Shown piece after piece: positions 44,881 through 44,923 of a DNA stretch of 44,923 nucleotides. The number at the start of each line of letters is the position of its first letter. Within the stretch, counting starts at the first letter, position 1. Source of the DNA: Candidatus Bipolaricaulota bacterium. GTDB lineage: Bacteria; Bipolaricaulota; Bipolaricaulia; Bipolaricaulales; Bipolaricaulaceae. Made by a program: the position numbers and the translations under genes. The notes under the pieces were generated by a model. That model ran no database searches. It saw only the letters and a list, made by a program, of their open reading frames with translations, and was not told where the DNA came from. The stretch covers positions 1 to 44,923 of the forward strand of contig CALKCH010000029.1 of the NCBI GenBank assembly GCA_938083225.1. Reading direction: 5' to 3'.

Positions 44881-44909
44881 ACTATAGTGCGCACGGTTCA
44901 GCCCGTCAA
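44881..44909 (-). promoter_or_regulatory. sigma70-type promoter of the cysK-cysE operon
   Basis: Minus strand TTGACG (44909-44904)-N17-TATAGT (44886-44881). Confidence 0.65.
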
Positions 44910-44923
44910 TACCCCCTCGCCTT

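Noticed and set aside
1-44923. CRISPR arrays, transposases/IS ends, prophage, toxin-antitoxin or restriction-modification cassettes
   Set aside because: No regularly spaced direct repeats, no transposase/integrase/phage motifs and no recognisable defence gene sets were found on either strand.

Overview
High-GC, gene-dense bacterial chromosome segment (44.9 kb, no coverage gaps visible). It encodes housekeeping and transport operons. In order: a 5'-truncated flavodiiron protein, a 4Fe-4S ferredoxin and an aldehyde:ferredoxin oxidoreductase with an orphan ABC ATPase; ddl; an MBL-fold hydrolase, an aminotransferase and tlyA; a minus-strand phnD-phnC-phnE-phnE-patatin operon; a BMP-family (nucleoside-type) ABC operon; a Crp/Fnr, PAS histidine kinase and response regulator cluster; tRNA-Leu(CAG) abutting gatA; a geranylgeranyl-reductase-like protein; an O-antigen ligase-TPR protein; secA; CIRCE-hrcA-grpE-dnaK-dnaJ; a minus-strand secG-oppD-oppF-rdgB operon; pyrG, an LptC-like protein and lptB; ogt; an uncharacterised protein with a possibly degenerate nuclease-like domain; a MraY homologue with altered catalytic residues; a Pgi/Pmi SIS protein; and cysE/cysK behind a leader with a small ORF. 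No CRISPR array, prophage, transposon or rRNA was seen. The best follow-ups are: (1) PhnE permeases carrying N-terminal RDD-like domains; (2) the MraY homologue with Asp->Asn in the GDxGS motif; (3) a recurring leaderless-promoter pattern that also changes the predicted pyrG start; (4) the DUF protein at 39846-41165; (5) a hairpin-rich unexplained intergenic region at 17811-18194; (6) a cysK leader ORF/attenuator candidate. The lineage is probably a deep-branching diderm, possibly Bipolaricaulota-like. That is a guess from gene content only. All homology calls are from reading motifs; no database search was run.
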